A stretch of 41,782 nt of DNA, taken from Nitrospirae bacterium GWC2_57_13 (lineage in GTDB: Bacteria; Nitrospirota; UBA9217). Numbering within the stretch: position 1 is the first letter of the stretch; every line of letters begins with the position of its first letter. Under the pieces are notes generated by a model, which did not search any database, was not told the DNA's origin, and was given only the letters and a program-made list of their open reading frames with translations. The DNA lies in the NCBI GenBank assembly GCA_001805055.1, contig MHDZ01000087.1:1-41782 (forward strand). Reading direction: 5' to 3'. Of this stretch, positions 16,139 through 23,386 are shown in pieces. A program made the translations under genes and the position numbers.

Positions 16139-16453
16139 ATGAAAACCACAATCGCAAAAAAGGCTTCACTGATCGGAGCAGGCGCCGGAATGGTGACCTT
16201 CGCTCTCTTCGGACTTCTTCCGGGAAGCATTCTGGGAGGCGCAGCAGGCATCAATGTAGCGGGATGGCTTTTCGGTCTTCCGCTGGAGCCGGGCCTGATC
16301 TCGCGGGCGATAGTGTTCCTTTCCATGCTCGCCGGCGTACTGGTGTCGGGCGTGGCTATCGTGACGGCAGCCGCGTCAGCAGGCTGGATCGCAGGCAAGG
16401 CAGTTGAGACCGTGGTTCATGCCGCCGTATATTCCGAGAAGACGGCGAATTAA
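16139..16453 (+). CDS. Small membrane protein, tandem paralogue 1
   Basis: 104 residues with two hydrophobic, Gly/Ala-rich segments (IGAGAGMVTFALFGLLPGSI, about 12-31, and FLSMLAGVLVSGVAIVTAAA, about 59-78) and a short polar C-terminus. It shares layout with the next gene: a short basic N-terminus, the F-LFG-LPG motif, a second helix, then a Gly-rich AGWIAGKAV tail. Start 16139 is favoured over GTG 16130 because GGAGGTG then lies 6 nt upstream. Its sigma-54-type promoter points to stress, nitrogen or envelope control. Function unknown. Confidence 0.75.
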   Translation: MKTTIAKKASLIGAGAGMVTFALFGLLPGSILGGAAGINVAGWLFGLPLEPGLISRAIVFLSMLAGVLVSGVAIVTAAASAGWIAGKAVETVVHAAVYSEKTAN

Positions 16454-16487
16454 ATAAACTACTATCAGGAAACGAAAGGAGAACGTC

Positions 16488-16799
16488 ATGAAGAACGAAA
16501 CGGTAAAAGCAGGAACAAAGATAGGTGCAGCAATCGGGGGTCTCGTATTCCTGGTCTTCGGGATCGTCCCCGGGTTCTACTTCGGCAGCTACGGAACGCT
16601 GATCCTGCTCCAGAAATTGATGGGCGGCACGGTGGAGCCTACGCTCTTTGTTAGGGCCGCGGTGGTCATGGGCATCATGGTCGGCATCCTCTGCGTGGCA
16701 GCGGTGAGCATCGTGGTCGGCGGACTTGTCGGAACAGCTCTGGGCTATGCGGTGTCGGCCCCGGCAGCGCTTCGCGAAAAGAAGGCCGAGGCGGCCTAA
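16488..16799 (+). CDS. Small membrane protein, tandem paralogue 2
   Basis: 103 residues, two predicted helices (IGGLVFLVFGIVPGFYFG, about 15-32, and AAVVMGIMVGILCVAAVSIV, about 57-76), and a short charged end (REKKAEAA). It aligns with the upstream protein over its whole length: FG-xPG in helix one, a VEPTLFVRA linker against LEPGLISRA, and a final small-residue helix. Duplication is therefore likely. Ribosome-binding site AAAGGAG. A clear terminator follows, closing a two-gene transcript from the sigma-54-type promoter. No known family assigned. Confidence 0.78.
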   Translation: MKNETVKAGTKIGAAIGGLVFLVFGIVPGFYFGSYGTLILLQKLMGGTVEPTLFVRAAVVMGIMVGILCVAAVSIVVGGLVGTALGYAVSAPAALREKKAEAA

Positions 16800-16841
16800 C
16801 AGGCAGCATTCAACAGGAGCTGCAAACAGTCAGCATGGTCA

Positions 16842-16869
16842 GAGGCGGTGAGCAATCACCGCCTCTTTT
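16842..16869 (+). terminator. Rho-independent terminator after the small membrane-protein pair
   Basis: Perfect 10-bp stem GAGGCGGTGA (16842-16851) and TCACCGCCTC (16856-16865) with a GCAA tetraloop and TTTTG tail. Confidence 0.88.
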
Positions 16870-16870
16870 G

Positions 16871-18286
16871 TTATGCTTTTTGCCGCAGGGAAGGTGCAGA
16901 GGTCCCGCCCGCTCCCCGGAAGGTGTGGTGGAACAGAACAGCCGCGATCGCGATGGAGCAGGCAAGCAGCAAAAAGAGGTTGCTGTAGGGCCCCGCGATC
17001 TCCCCCGCGGCAAGGGGGTTGACAGGGGCATGGCCCTTCGTCACATCCAGTACACGGCCGATAAGGGCGGCGCTGAAAGCGCCGGACATGAAGAAGAAGA
17101 GGTTGTACATGCCCATGCCCACGCCCATCTGGTTCCGGGGCAGCGTGCCGGATACGGTGTGGGCGAGCGATGACTGCATGAAGGAGAATCCGACATAGCA
17201 GACGATCAGCGTCAGGGAGATGATCCATGGCGACCGGCCTGCGACAAGGGAGAGCAGGACAAAGCCTGTCCCGAGCAGGACCAATCCCGTGTAGACCAGA
17301 GGAATGCTTCCCTTTCGGTCCACAAGCTTTCCTCCAACCGTGCCGAAAAGCGCAGCGCTCATGGCGCCGGGGAACATGACCAGTCCGATCCTTTCTGTGC
17401 CAAGACCATTCAGCGCACGCAGCATGAGGGGCGTCATGAACATCATGCCGAAGATCGTGCCGACGACAAGAAATCCGGTGATGATCATGTTCCGGTAGTG
17501 GCGGTTCCGAAACAGGTCGGGGCTGACGAAGGGTGTTTCCCTTTGTCGGATATGAACGAGGAACCAGAGTGCGAAACCGGCCGCGACAGGCAGGACCCAC
17601 CACAGGCCCAGAGTGATGAAGAGGAGCAGCGAACTTATTGCTGCTGCCATGAGCAGTGCGCCTGCGACATCAAAACTGCCTCCCCGTGCTGTTTCGCTTG
17701 GCAGATGGCGGCGCAGGGACGGCAGTGTCAGCAGCGTTATAGTCGAGAGCATGAACAGAAATCGCCAGTGAAAGGTCCCGGTGATGTACCCGCCCAGGAC
17801 CGGACCGATACCGCCGCCGAAAGCCACGGTGGAGGCGATGATTCCGAGCACGCGGCCCTTTATCTCTGCGGGAAAATACCGCGTCGCGATGAGCATGGCA
17901 AGAGCGGGGATCGAACCGCTGCCAGCGGCCTGGATAATGCGGCCTGCGACCAGCATGGGATACCACTGGGAAAGGAAGCCGACGAGAGAGCCCGTGTTGA
18001 AAAGAACGAGGCCCAGGGCAATGAGGTTGCGAACAGGATAGCTATCCGCAAGCCGGCCGTAGGTCACGGAGCCGATGGCGAAGATGACGATGTATCCGCT
18101 CACCACCCAGCTCACCTGCGACGGCAGGAGGTGGAACTGCCGGGCAATGTCAGGAAGCGAAACGTTGAACATGGTGCCGTTCAGGACCGAGAAAAAAATA
18201 CAGACGGAAAGCAGAATGGTGAGCCTGCGCTGCGCCGTCGGGTCGGTTACGGTAGTCGCGTCCATTGCGTGATGAGTGTTGTTCAT
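16871..18286 (-). CDS. MFS multidrug exporter, DHA2 (14-helix) type
   Basis: 471 residues with about 14 transmembrane helices. Motif A-like GRLADSYPVRNLIALG follows helix 2, and the antiporter-specific motif C reads FGGGIGPVLGGYI in helix 5, as in QacA/EmrB proton-coupled drug exporters. The N-terminal VLNGTMFNVSLPDIARQF is the usual DHA2 opening. The substrate is unknown. It lies 10 bp downstream of the thioredoxin gene and most likely shares its promoter. The gene ends 2 bp past the forward terminator of the neighbouring transcript. Confidence 0.88.
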   Translation of the reverse strand: MNNTHHAMDATTVTDPTAQRRLTILLSVCIFFSVLNGTMFNVSLPDIARQFHLLPSQVSWVVSGYIVIFAIGSVTYGRLADSYPVRNLIALGLVLFNTGSLVGFLSQWYPMLVAGRIIQAAGSGSIPALAMLIATRYFPAEIKGRVLGIIASTVAFGGGIGPVLGGYITGTFHWRFLFMLSTITLLTLPSLRRHLPSETARGGSFDVAGALLMAAAISSLLLFITLGLWWVLPVAAGFALWFLVHIRQRETPFVSPDLFRNRHYRNMIITGFLVVGTIFGMMFMTPLMLRALNGLGTERIGLVMFPGAMSAALFGTVGGKLVDRKGSIPLVYTGLVLLGTGFVLLSLVAGRSPWIISLTLIVCYVGFSFMQSSLAHTVSGTLPRNQMGVGMGMYNLFFFMSGAFSAALIGRVLDVTKGHAPVNPLAAGEIAGPYSNLFLLLACSIAIAAVLFHHTFRGAGGTSAPSLRQKA

Positions 18287-18296
18287 GTTGTCCTTT

Positions 18297-18749
18297 TCAT
18301 GGTCGCGGCAGGTGATGGTCCACCCACTGGACGAGCTCGATCTTTTCCTTCGGGGCGCCGTCCATGCGGGCGACCTGATCGCCTTTCCGGAAAAGGATAA
18401 AGGTCGGCGTGGCGTGGACCTTGAATCGTTTTGCCAGTGCCGGTTCAGCGTCGATATCGATCCTGATGATCTTGAGCGTGCCGGCGCGCCAGTCCGCCAG
18501 TTCGTTCACCACGGGCTCGACCATGCGGCAATAGCCGCACCATTTTGCCCAGAATTCGACGAGCACGGCCTCGGGCCAGTCGCCAAACTCCCGGTCAAAG
18601 GTCGCTCCGGTCCCATCGACGGGCGCATGGGGGACGGAGAGGCCGGCCTTGCACTGGCCGCAGAGGGGTCGGGCCTTCAGCTTCTCTGCGGGTACGTTGT
18701 TCAGCGTTCTGCAGGCCGCACAGCGTACGATGATCTTATCCGAGGTCAT
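18297..18749 (-). CDS. trxC: Thioredoxin with N-terminal zinc ribbon (TrxC-like)
   Basis: 150 residues. The N-terminal CAAC...CGQC quartet (about 10-35) is the zinc-binding ribbon that distinguishes thioredoxin 2 from thioredoxin 1. The thioredoxin fold follows with LVEFWAKWCGYCRMVEP and the cis-proline segment HATPTFILF. The active site is WCGYC rather than the common WCGPC, which should shift the redox potential. No signal peptide, so cytoplasmic. Start 18749 follows AGAGGAAAG at good spacing; the upstream ATG 18767 was rejected. First gene of an operon with the MFS exporter. Confidence 0.88.
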   Translation of the reverse strand: MTSDKIIVRCAACRTLNNVPAEKLKARPLCGQCKAGLSVPHAPVDGTGATFDREFGDWPEAVLVEFWAKWCGYCRMVEPVVNELADWRAGTLKIIRIDIDAEPALAKRFKVHATPTFILFRKGDQVARMDGAPKEKIELVQWVDHHLPRP

Positions 18750-18812
18750 CCGGCTTTCCTCTGGCATGCCCTGCCAGTTTCCTGCTGGTCAGTTCTGCGG
18801 CCATGATATACA

Positions 18813-18841
18813 ATTATACGCATGGCGGCACTGTCTGGCAA
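18813..18841 (-). promoter_or_regulatory. Sigma-70 promoter of trxC-MFS
   Basis: Minus strand TTGCCA (18841-18836), 17-bp spacer, TATAAT (18818-18813). Predicted start near 18806. The rest of the 18750-19016 gap holds only an ORF without a credible start. Confidence 0.72.
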
Positions 18842-19016
18842 CAGGCTTGTTCGGATCGATAGTTTCACCAGCGAGATCACGAGCCACCTGCTTACGAACG
18901 TCCGGGTAGTGAAGCAATTTTTGGATGTGGGCATCGGGATCGAAGGGAATGAAGGGCGGGAAGGAACGATCACGTTCAGACCATGACAAGGGCAGGGCTC
19001 GCCCCGGAGAAAATAT

Positions 19017-19048
19017 CCGCAAGCCCTCTCATCGAAGAGGGCTTGCGG
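19017..19048 (-). terminator. Rho-independent terminator of the rhodanese gene
   Basis: Perfect 12-bp stem CCGCAAGCCCTC/GAGGGCTTGCGG around an 8-nt loop. On the minus strand it is followed by ATATTTTC. It begins 8 bp after the true stop at 19056, supporting readthrough of the internal UGA to that stop. Confidence 0.78.
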
Positions 19049-19055
19049 TCTTATG

Positions 19056-19466
19056 CTACTTCGGCTCCACAGGATAGCCTGCTTTAACCCATTCCTTCCA
19101 TCCGCCCTTCAGAGCCTGTACGTTCGTGAATCCATATTCGGTGATCAGTATCCGTGCCAGACCGGCACTGGTAGCTTCGTCCGTTCACTCGCAGTATAGA
19201 ACGAGCTGGCGGTCCTTCGGATATTTCGGCGCCCAGGCCAGGAACTGCCGGGGCTCCTCGCGGACAGCACCTTTGATCTTCTGGCGGCTGTCCGTCCAGT
19301 CCTGGTCCACCCGGACATCAAGAATGGTCACCTTTGGGTTGTCGATCAGCCTGGCCAGCTGCTCTTTCGTGATAAGAGGCATGTCAGAGAGCGGAACATA
19401 ATCGACGAAAGCGCAGGATGCGACCAGCAGGGCGATGACAGAGACGGCGATCATATTTCGTTTCAT
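19056..19466 (-). CDS. Rhodanese-domain lipoprotein, predicted selenoprotein with in-frame UGA (Sec94)
   Basis: 136 residues if UGA at 19187-19185 is decoded. A lipoprotein signal (lipobox LVASC, Cys18) leads into a rhodanese domain: TILDVRVDQDW, the active loop LVLYCE-U-TDEATSAGLARIL, then YGFTNVQALKGGW and KEWVKAGYPVEPK. Relatives have a C-x-C-P/T-x-EATSA loop, so UGA replaces the second Cys, giving C-x-U. The frame after UGA is intact to the natural rhodanese end. A SECIS-like hairpin starts 16 nt after UGA, and a terminator follows the final stop. Ribosome-binding site AAGGGGGG. Expected site: periplasmic side of a membrane. The alternative is a single nonsense mutation. Confidence 0.8.
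19150..19184 (-). promoter_or_regulatory. Candidate bacterial SECIS element
   Basis: Directly 3' of the UGA on the minus strand. Stem CC-(bulged A)-GUGCC with GGCAC-GG (19152-19171) encloses the loop GGUCU (19163-19159). The loop begins 21 nt after UGA, within the usual bacterial window, and its GGUCU matches the apical loop of the E. coli fdhF SECIS, including the leading Gs. Confidence 0.75.
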
Positions 19467-19638
19467 GCAGCCCCCCCCTTTTGCAGGTTCGTTAGTAAGG
19501 AATCCAGGTATTCTTGAAAACGCGAGCAGAGTATTTCTACCACAAAGAACAGGGATAGTCCCCTTTTTGGCTCACGGGGGCGGTCCTTTTTACGCGGCAC
19601 GATATTTTCAGTATACCAGAACAGGTGCCACCTTGCTA

Positions 19639-19668
19639 TTGCAATCCCTGTCCTGTATGATTTATAAT
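19639..19668 (+). promoter_or_regulatory. Sigma-70 promoter of the topoisomerase gene
   Basis: TTGCAA (19639-19644), 18-bp spacer, TATAAT (19663-19668). On the opposite strand an extended -10 (TGGTATACT near 19610-19618) could serve the divergent rhodanese gene. Confidence 0.65.
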
Positions 19669-19718
19669 CTGTGCGGCCAGGGGCCGCGGCCTGAATACTG
19701 CCGGCGGCAGGGCGGAGG

Positions 19719-21620
19719 ATGAGTGTGGCGAAGACCTATACGGCAAAAGACATCACAGTACTGGAGGGGCTGGAACCGGTCAGGAAGCGGCCGGCCATGT
19801 ACATCGGGTCAACCGATGTACGCGGGCTGCACCATCTTGCATGGGAAGTGCTGGACAACGCCGTGGACGAGGCGCTGAACGGCTTCTGCACCGATATCAA
19901 GATGGTGATCGAGAATGACGGCGGCATCACCGTTACGGACAATGGCCGGGGCATTCCTGTGGATATCCACCCCAAGACCAAGCGGCCGGCCATCGAAACG
20001 ATCCTGTGCACGCTGCATGCGGGAGGCAAGTTCGATCATGGGGCCTATAAATCCTCGGGAGGACTGCACGGCGTGGGCGCCTCAGTGGTAAACGCTCTGT
20101 CGGAGGTTTTCATCGCCACGGTCTGGCGCGACGGGTACGAGTGGGCCCAGGAGTTCTCCCGCGGCAAGCCGAAGGGAAATCTAAAAAAAGGAAAACCTTC
20201 GAAGGCCCATGGTACTGAAATATACTTTAAACCCGATTCTGCGATATTCTCAAAGACCCATTACAACTTCAAAACCATCGTCGGCGTTGCCGAGAGCAAG
20301 GCGTTTCTGAACAAGGGCCTGAAGATCACCGTAGCAGACAAGCTCGGAGATGAGAAGGCCGTCACCTTCAAGTACGAGAACGGCATCAAGGATTACATCG
20401 CCCGGATCGTCCAGGGCGTCAGCCTCGTGAACCCCGAGCCTTTTTATTTTGAAAAAGAGGACGAGTTTAAGGTCGAGTGCGCCATGCACTGGACCACTGC
20501 CACGGACACCGAGATACACTCATACGCGAACTCGATCAATACTACCGACGGCGGCACCCATGAACTCGCCGTCAGGTCCGGGCTTACGAAGGCCGTACGG
20601 GCATACGCCGAGCGGAAGAACCTCATCCCCAAGAACATCAAGGCCATCGCACCGGAAGACGTGTATGAAGGACTGTACGGCATCGTCAGTGTTCTGATCA
20701 AGAACCCCCAGTTCCAGGGCCAGACCAAGGAAAAATTGAACAATCCCGAGATATCCTCGCCCATTGAAAGCTCGGTCAAGAACGGCTGCGAAGCCTACCT
20801 TCTTGCGAATCCCACGATGGCTGATGCCGTGGTGAAACGCGTGTTGCTGGCCGCCGAAGCCCGGCTCGCGTCGCGGGCGGCCAAGGACAGCGTGACGCGG
20901 AAGCTCTCATCCCTTAAGCTGAACCTGCCGGGCAAGCTTGCCGACTGCTCGTCGAACAAGGTGGAGGACACCGAGCTCTTCATCGTGGAGGGGGACTCGG
21001 CAGGCGGTTCCGCCAAGATGGCCCGGGACCGGAAGACCCAAGCCGTGCTGTCGCTCCGCGGCAAGATCCTGAACGTGGAGCAGGTGGCTTCGCTCGAACG
21101 GATCCAGGCGAATAACGAGATCAAGAACCTTCTCGCCACCCTCGGCTGCGGCGTGGGCCAACACATGGACGTCAACAAGCTCCGCTACGGCCGTGTGATC
21201 CTCATGACCGACGCCGATGTTGACGGCGCCCACATCAGCGTGCTGCTGCTCACGTTTATCTACCGGTACATGCCCGAGCTTATCAATAAGGGCCATGTCT
21301 TCCTTGCCATGCCTCCTCTGTACCGCATCGAGGCGGGCAAAGAGGTGTTCTATGCCATGGATGAGATGGAGAAGGAGAAGATCCTTGCGAAGCTGAATGG
21401 GAGAAAGTACGATGTGGGCCGCTTCAAGGGACTGGGGGAAATGAACCCTGAGACATTGAAAGAGACCACCATGAATCCCAAGAGCCGCTCGCTCATGAAG
21501 GTGCAGGTGCTGGACCATAAGGCCACGAACGATGTCTTCGAACGGTTGATGGGCAAGGACCCCAAGCCGCGGTTCCTGTTCATCAAGGAGCGGGCGGAAT
21601 TCGCCGAGTTGGATATATGA
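19719..21620 (+). CDS. Type IIA DNA topoisomerase ATPase subunit (GyrB/ParE family)
   Basis: 633 residues. GHKL ATPase motifs: EVLDNAVDEAL, VTDNGRGIPVD and the lid GGLHGVGASVVNALS. The transducer domain follows, then TOPRIM with FIVEGDSAGGSA and MTDADVDGAHI, and the GyrB/ParE tail RFKGLGEMNPETL. With the A subunit it passes DNA duplexes at the cost of ATP. Length and QAVLSLRGKILNVE leave GyrB versus ParE open; no A subunit is adjacent. GGAGG abuts ATG 19719, while GTG 19725 sits 6 nt after it, so translation may really begin at 19725. Confidence 0.92.
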   Translation: MSVAKTYTAKDITVLEGLEPVRKRPAMYIGSTDVRGLHHLAWEVLDNAVDEALNGFCTDIKMVIENDGGITVTDNGRGIPVDIHPKTKRPAIETILCTLHAGGKFDHGAYKSSGGLHGVGASVVNALSEVFIATVWRDGYEWAQEFSRGKPKGNLKKGKPSKAHGTEIYFKPDSAIFSKTHYNFKTIVGVAESKAFLNKGLKITVADKLGDEKAVTFKYENGIKDYIARIVQGVSLVNPEPFYFEKEDEFKVECAMHWTTATDTEIHSYANSINTTDGGTHELAVRSGLTKAVRAYAERKNLIPKNIKAIAPEDVYEGLYGIVSVLIKNPQFQGQTKEKLNNPEISSPIESSVKNGCEAYLLANPTMADAVVKRVLLAAEARLASRAAKDSVTRKLSSLKLNLPGKLADCSSNKVEDTELFIVEGDSAGGSAKMARDRKTQAVLSLRGKILNVEQVASLERIQANNEIKNLLATLGCGVGQHMDVNKLRYGRVILMTDADVDGAHISVLLLTFIYRYMPELINKGHVFLAMPPLYRIEAGKEVFYAMDEMEKEKILAKLNGRKYDVGRFKGLGEMNPETLKETTMNPKSRSLMKVQVLDHKATNDVFERLMGKDPKPRFLFIKERAEFAELDI

Positions 21621-21688
21621 ATGAGGAGTGAGAACTGCGGAGTCCGGACGTTATGAGCAGATCACGTTTGGTTGTCATCCGTTTTTAT

Positions 21689-22005
21689 CCTGGAAAAGTA
21701 ACTGCTCAGGTCCCTCGATTCGTCGTCCCCGAGTGCCTCTATCGGGGACCCAGTGTTTTTAATGAACCCCTGGATTCCCGATAAAATCGTTCGGGAATGA
21801 CGGTTTTAAGCGAAACCACCTGAGCAGTTACCTGGAAAAAGCATTTGGATGCGGATACAATCTGGAACATCGGATCAAGGCCGGAAAAAATCCAAATTTC
21901 TAGCCATAAAATCTTCACCCTGATGGTGAATCGTCTTTCGATAATAAGCTTCTGTATTTGTCCGCGCTTATCCGCGCAAATCAGCGTCCAATTGTACTTT
22001 TCAGG
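21689..22005. repeat. Inverted-repeat extragenic element, copy B, interrupted by a MITE
   Basis: Same family as 3609-3781. The left end CCTGGAAAA at 21689-21697 is separated from the rest (21840-22005) by the inserted element. The right end GTCCAATTGTACTTTTCAGG mirrors the left end. It stops 1 bp from the tupC stop codon, filling the topoisomerase-tup gap. Confidence 0.78.
21698..21831. mobile_element. 134-bp MITE-like insertion with 14-bp terminal inverted repeats
   Basis: Perfect 14-bp inverted ends GTAACTGCTCAGGT (21698-21711) and ACCTGAGCAGTTAC (21818-21831), flanked by an 8-bp direct duplication CTGGAAAA (21690-21697 and 21832-21839). The interior contains two further palindromes (TCCCCGA...TCGGGGA and TTCCCGA...TCGGGAA) and no gene. 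The paralogous element at 3609 shows the uninterrupted site. Confidence 0.82.
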
Positions 22006-22006
22006 T

Positions 22007-22666
22007 TCATTCTTTTCCGAGCTCCTCGACTCTTCCATCCTTCATCATGAGAATCCGGTCCGCGAGCCTTTCAGCCTGGGCCCGGTCGTGCGTCGTCATA
22101 ATGATGGCGGGTCCCTTCTCCTGCTTCATCTTCAGGATGATACTCTCAACGATCAGCCGGTTTTCCTCGTCAACTGACGCTGTGGGCTCGTCCAGGAACA
22201 GCACCTCGGGCTCGATTGCCAGTGCCCGGGCTATGCCGAGCCGCTGGGTCTCACCGCTCGACAAGGTCAGGGCGTTCTGGTCCTTCCGGGCGGCCAGGTG
22301 GACGAAGTCCAGCATCATTTCGACCCGCGACCTGATCTTATCTTTCTCCATTCTCCGTATCATCAGGCCATAAGCCACGTTGCGAAATACGGTGGTGTTG
22401 AACACGCCTGTTTTGGGCAGCAGCAGGGTGATGCGGCGCATGAGCTCAGCGTCCTTTGGGAGAGCGCTCTCGGCTTCGCGATAGACGACCGCGCCTGCGT
22501 CGGGCGGTTCAAGCAGGGCGCAGATCCGGAGGAACGTAGACTTGCCGCTGCCGTTCGGTCCCATGAGCACATACACGCCCGCATCGAAGACATAGGAGCA
22601 GCCCTGGAGGACCGGTTTTTCGTTGTAGCGCTTGCCGATGCCAGATACGGTCAGGTTCAGCCCCAT
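22007..22666 (-). CDS. tupC: Tungstate ABC transporter, ATP-binding protein
   Basis: 219 residues, cytoplasmic ABC ATPase. Walker A GPNGSGKST (about 35-43), Q-loop region LLLPKTGVFN, signature LSSGETQR, Walker B VLFLDEPTAS and switch His in MTTHDR. Its start overlaps the permease 3' end by 10 bp, and the gene order binding protein-permease-ATPase matches the tup system. Without the adjacent TupA the anion could not be named from this subunit. Last gene of the operon; its stop codon touches the copy B repeat. Confidence 0.88.
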   Translation of the reverse strand: MGLNLTVSGIGKRYNEKPVLQGCSYVFDAGVYVLMGPNGSGKSTFLRICALLEPPDAGAVVYREAESALPKDAELMRRITLLLPKTGVFNTTVFRNVAYGLMIRRMEKDKIRSRVEMMLDFVHLAARKDQNALTLSSGETQRLGIARALAIEPEVLFLDEPTASVDEENRLIVESIILKMKQEKGPAIIMTTHDRAQAERLADRILMMKDGRVEELGKE

Positions 22667-23370
22667 TGCTTCACCCCCCGAATTCCTTTCCGCTGGAAGA
22701 CATGCAGTGCCGTGTTGATGCCGAAGGAGATGACGAGCAGGATGATCCCGAGCGCCAGGGCAAGTTCGAAGTTCCCCTTGTCCGTCTCGAGGGCAATGGT
22801 CGTGGTCATGACCCGCGTATAGCCTGCGATGTTGCCGCCCACGATCAGGATGGCGCCCACCTCTGCCATGACACGGCCGAAGGCGGCGATAACCGCCGAG
22901 AGGATGCCGTACCGGGCCTCCGCGATCACCGTGGCGGTAACCTGCAGCGGTGTCGCGCCCAGGGTCCGGGCGGCCTGACGGATGACGGGCTGGACGTCCA
23001 CGATGGCCGAGTGGCAGAGGGCCGCCACGATGGGAAGGGCCAGGATGGTCTGGGCGATCACCATGGCTGAAGGCGTGTAGAGTAAGCCCAGGAATCCCAT
23101 CGGTCCCTTGCGCGACAGGATCAGATAGACGAAGAGCCCTACGACCACGGGAGGCAGACCCATGAAGGTGTTCAGGCCGCTAATTACCAGCGACCTGCCC
23201 GGGAATTTTCTGAGCCCGATGAGAGAGCCGAAAGGGATGCCGAAAAGCGTTGCGGTCATGAGGGCGAGGCCCGAGACCTTCAGGGACAGGAGGATGATGC
23301 CGAACAGTTCAGCATCGAGATGGAGGATGAGCCTGAAGGCTTGTATGAATCCCTGAGCGATAGATTCCAT
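22657..23370 (-). CDS. tupB: Tungstate ABC transporter, permease
   Basis: 237 residues with five or six transmembrane helices. The coupling segment (EAA loop) reads AARTLGATPLQVTATVIAEAR, shortened here to the AARTLGATP core that docks on the ATPase. FMGLPPVVVGLFVYL and GNIAGYTRVMTTTIA are typical of TupB/ModB-like permeases. Start 23370 was chosen because the longer ORF (to 23469) overlaps the tupA coding end and begins with non-hydrophobic sequence. The 16-bp gap to tupA shows co-transcription. Confidence 0.88.
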   Translation of the reverse strand: MESIAQGFIQAFRLILHLDAELFGIILLSLKVSGLALMTATLFGIPFGSLIGLRKFPGRSLVISGLNTFMGLPPVVVGLFVYLILSRKGPMGFLGLLYTPSAMVIAQTILALPIVAALCHSAIVDVQPVIRQAARTLGATPLQVTATVIAEARYGILSAVIAAFGRVMAEVGAILIVGGNIAGYTRVMTTTIALETDKGNFELALALGIILLVISFGINTALHVFQRKGIRGVKQWG

Positions 23371-23386
23371 CAGTTCAGTATTGTGC

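Noticed and set aside
18789-19022. 77-codon minus-strand ORF with a plausible-looking C-terminal half (DPDAHIQKLLHYPDVRKQ)
   Set aside because: The only in-frame starts are TTGs, one inside the rhodanese terminator stem. No ribosome-binding site, and the trxC promoter lies within it. It could be a gene remnant, but cannot be supported.
19185-19466. Rhodanese gene as a pseudogene cut by a nonsense codon
   Set aside because: The frame stays intact after UGA to the normal domain end and terminator, the position matches a conserved Cys, and a SECIS-like hairpin follows. Selenocysteine is the better reading.
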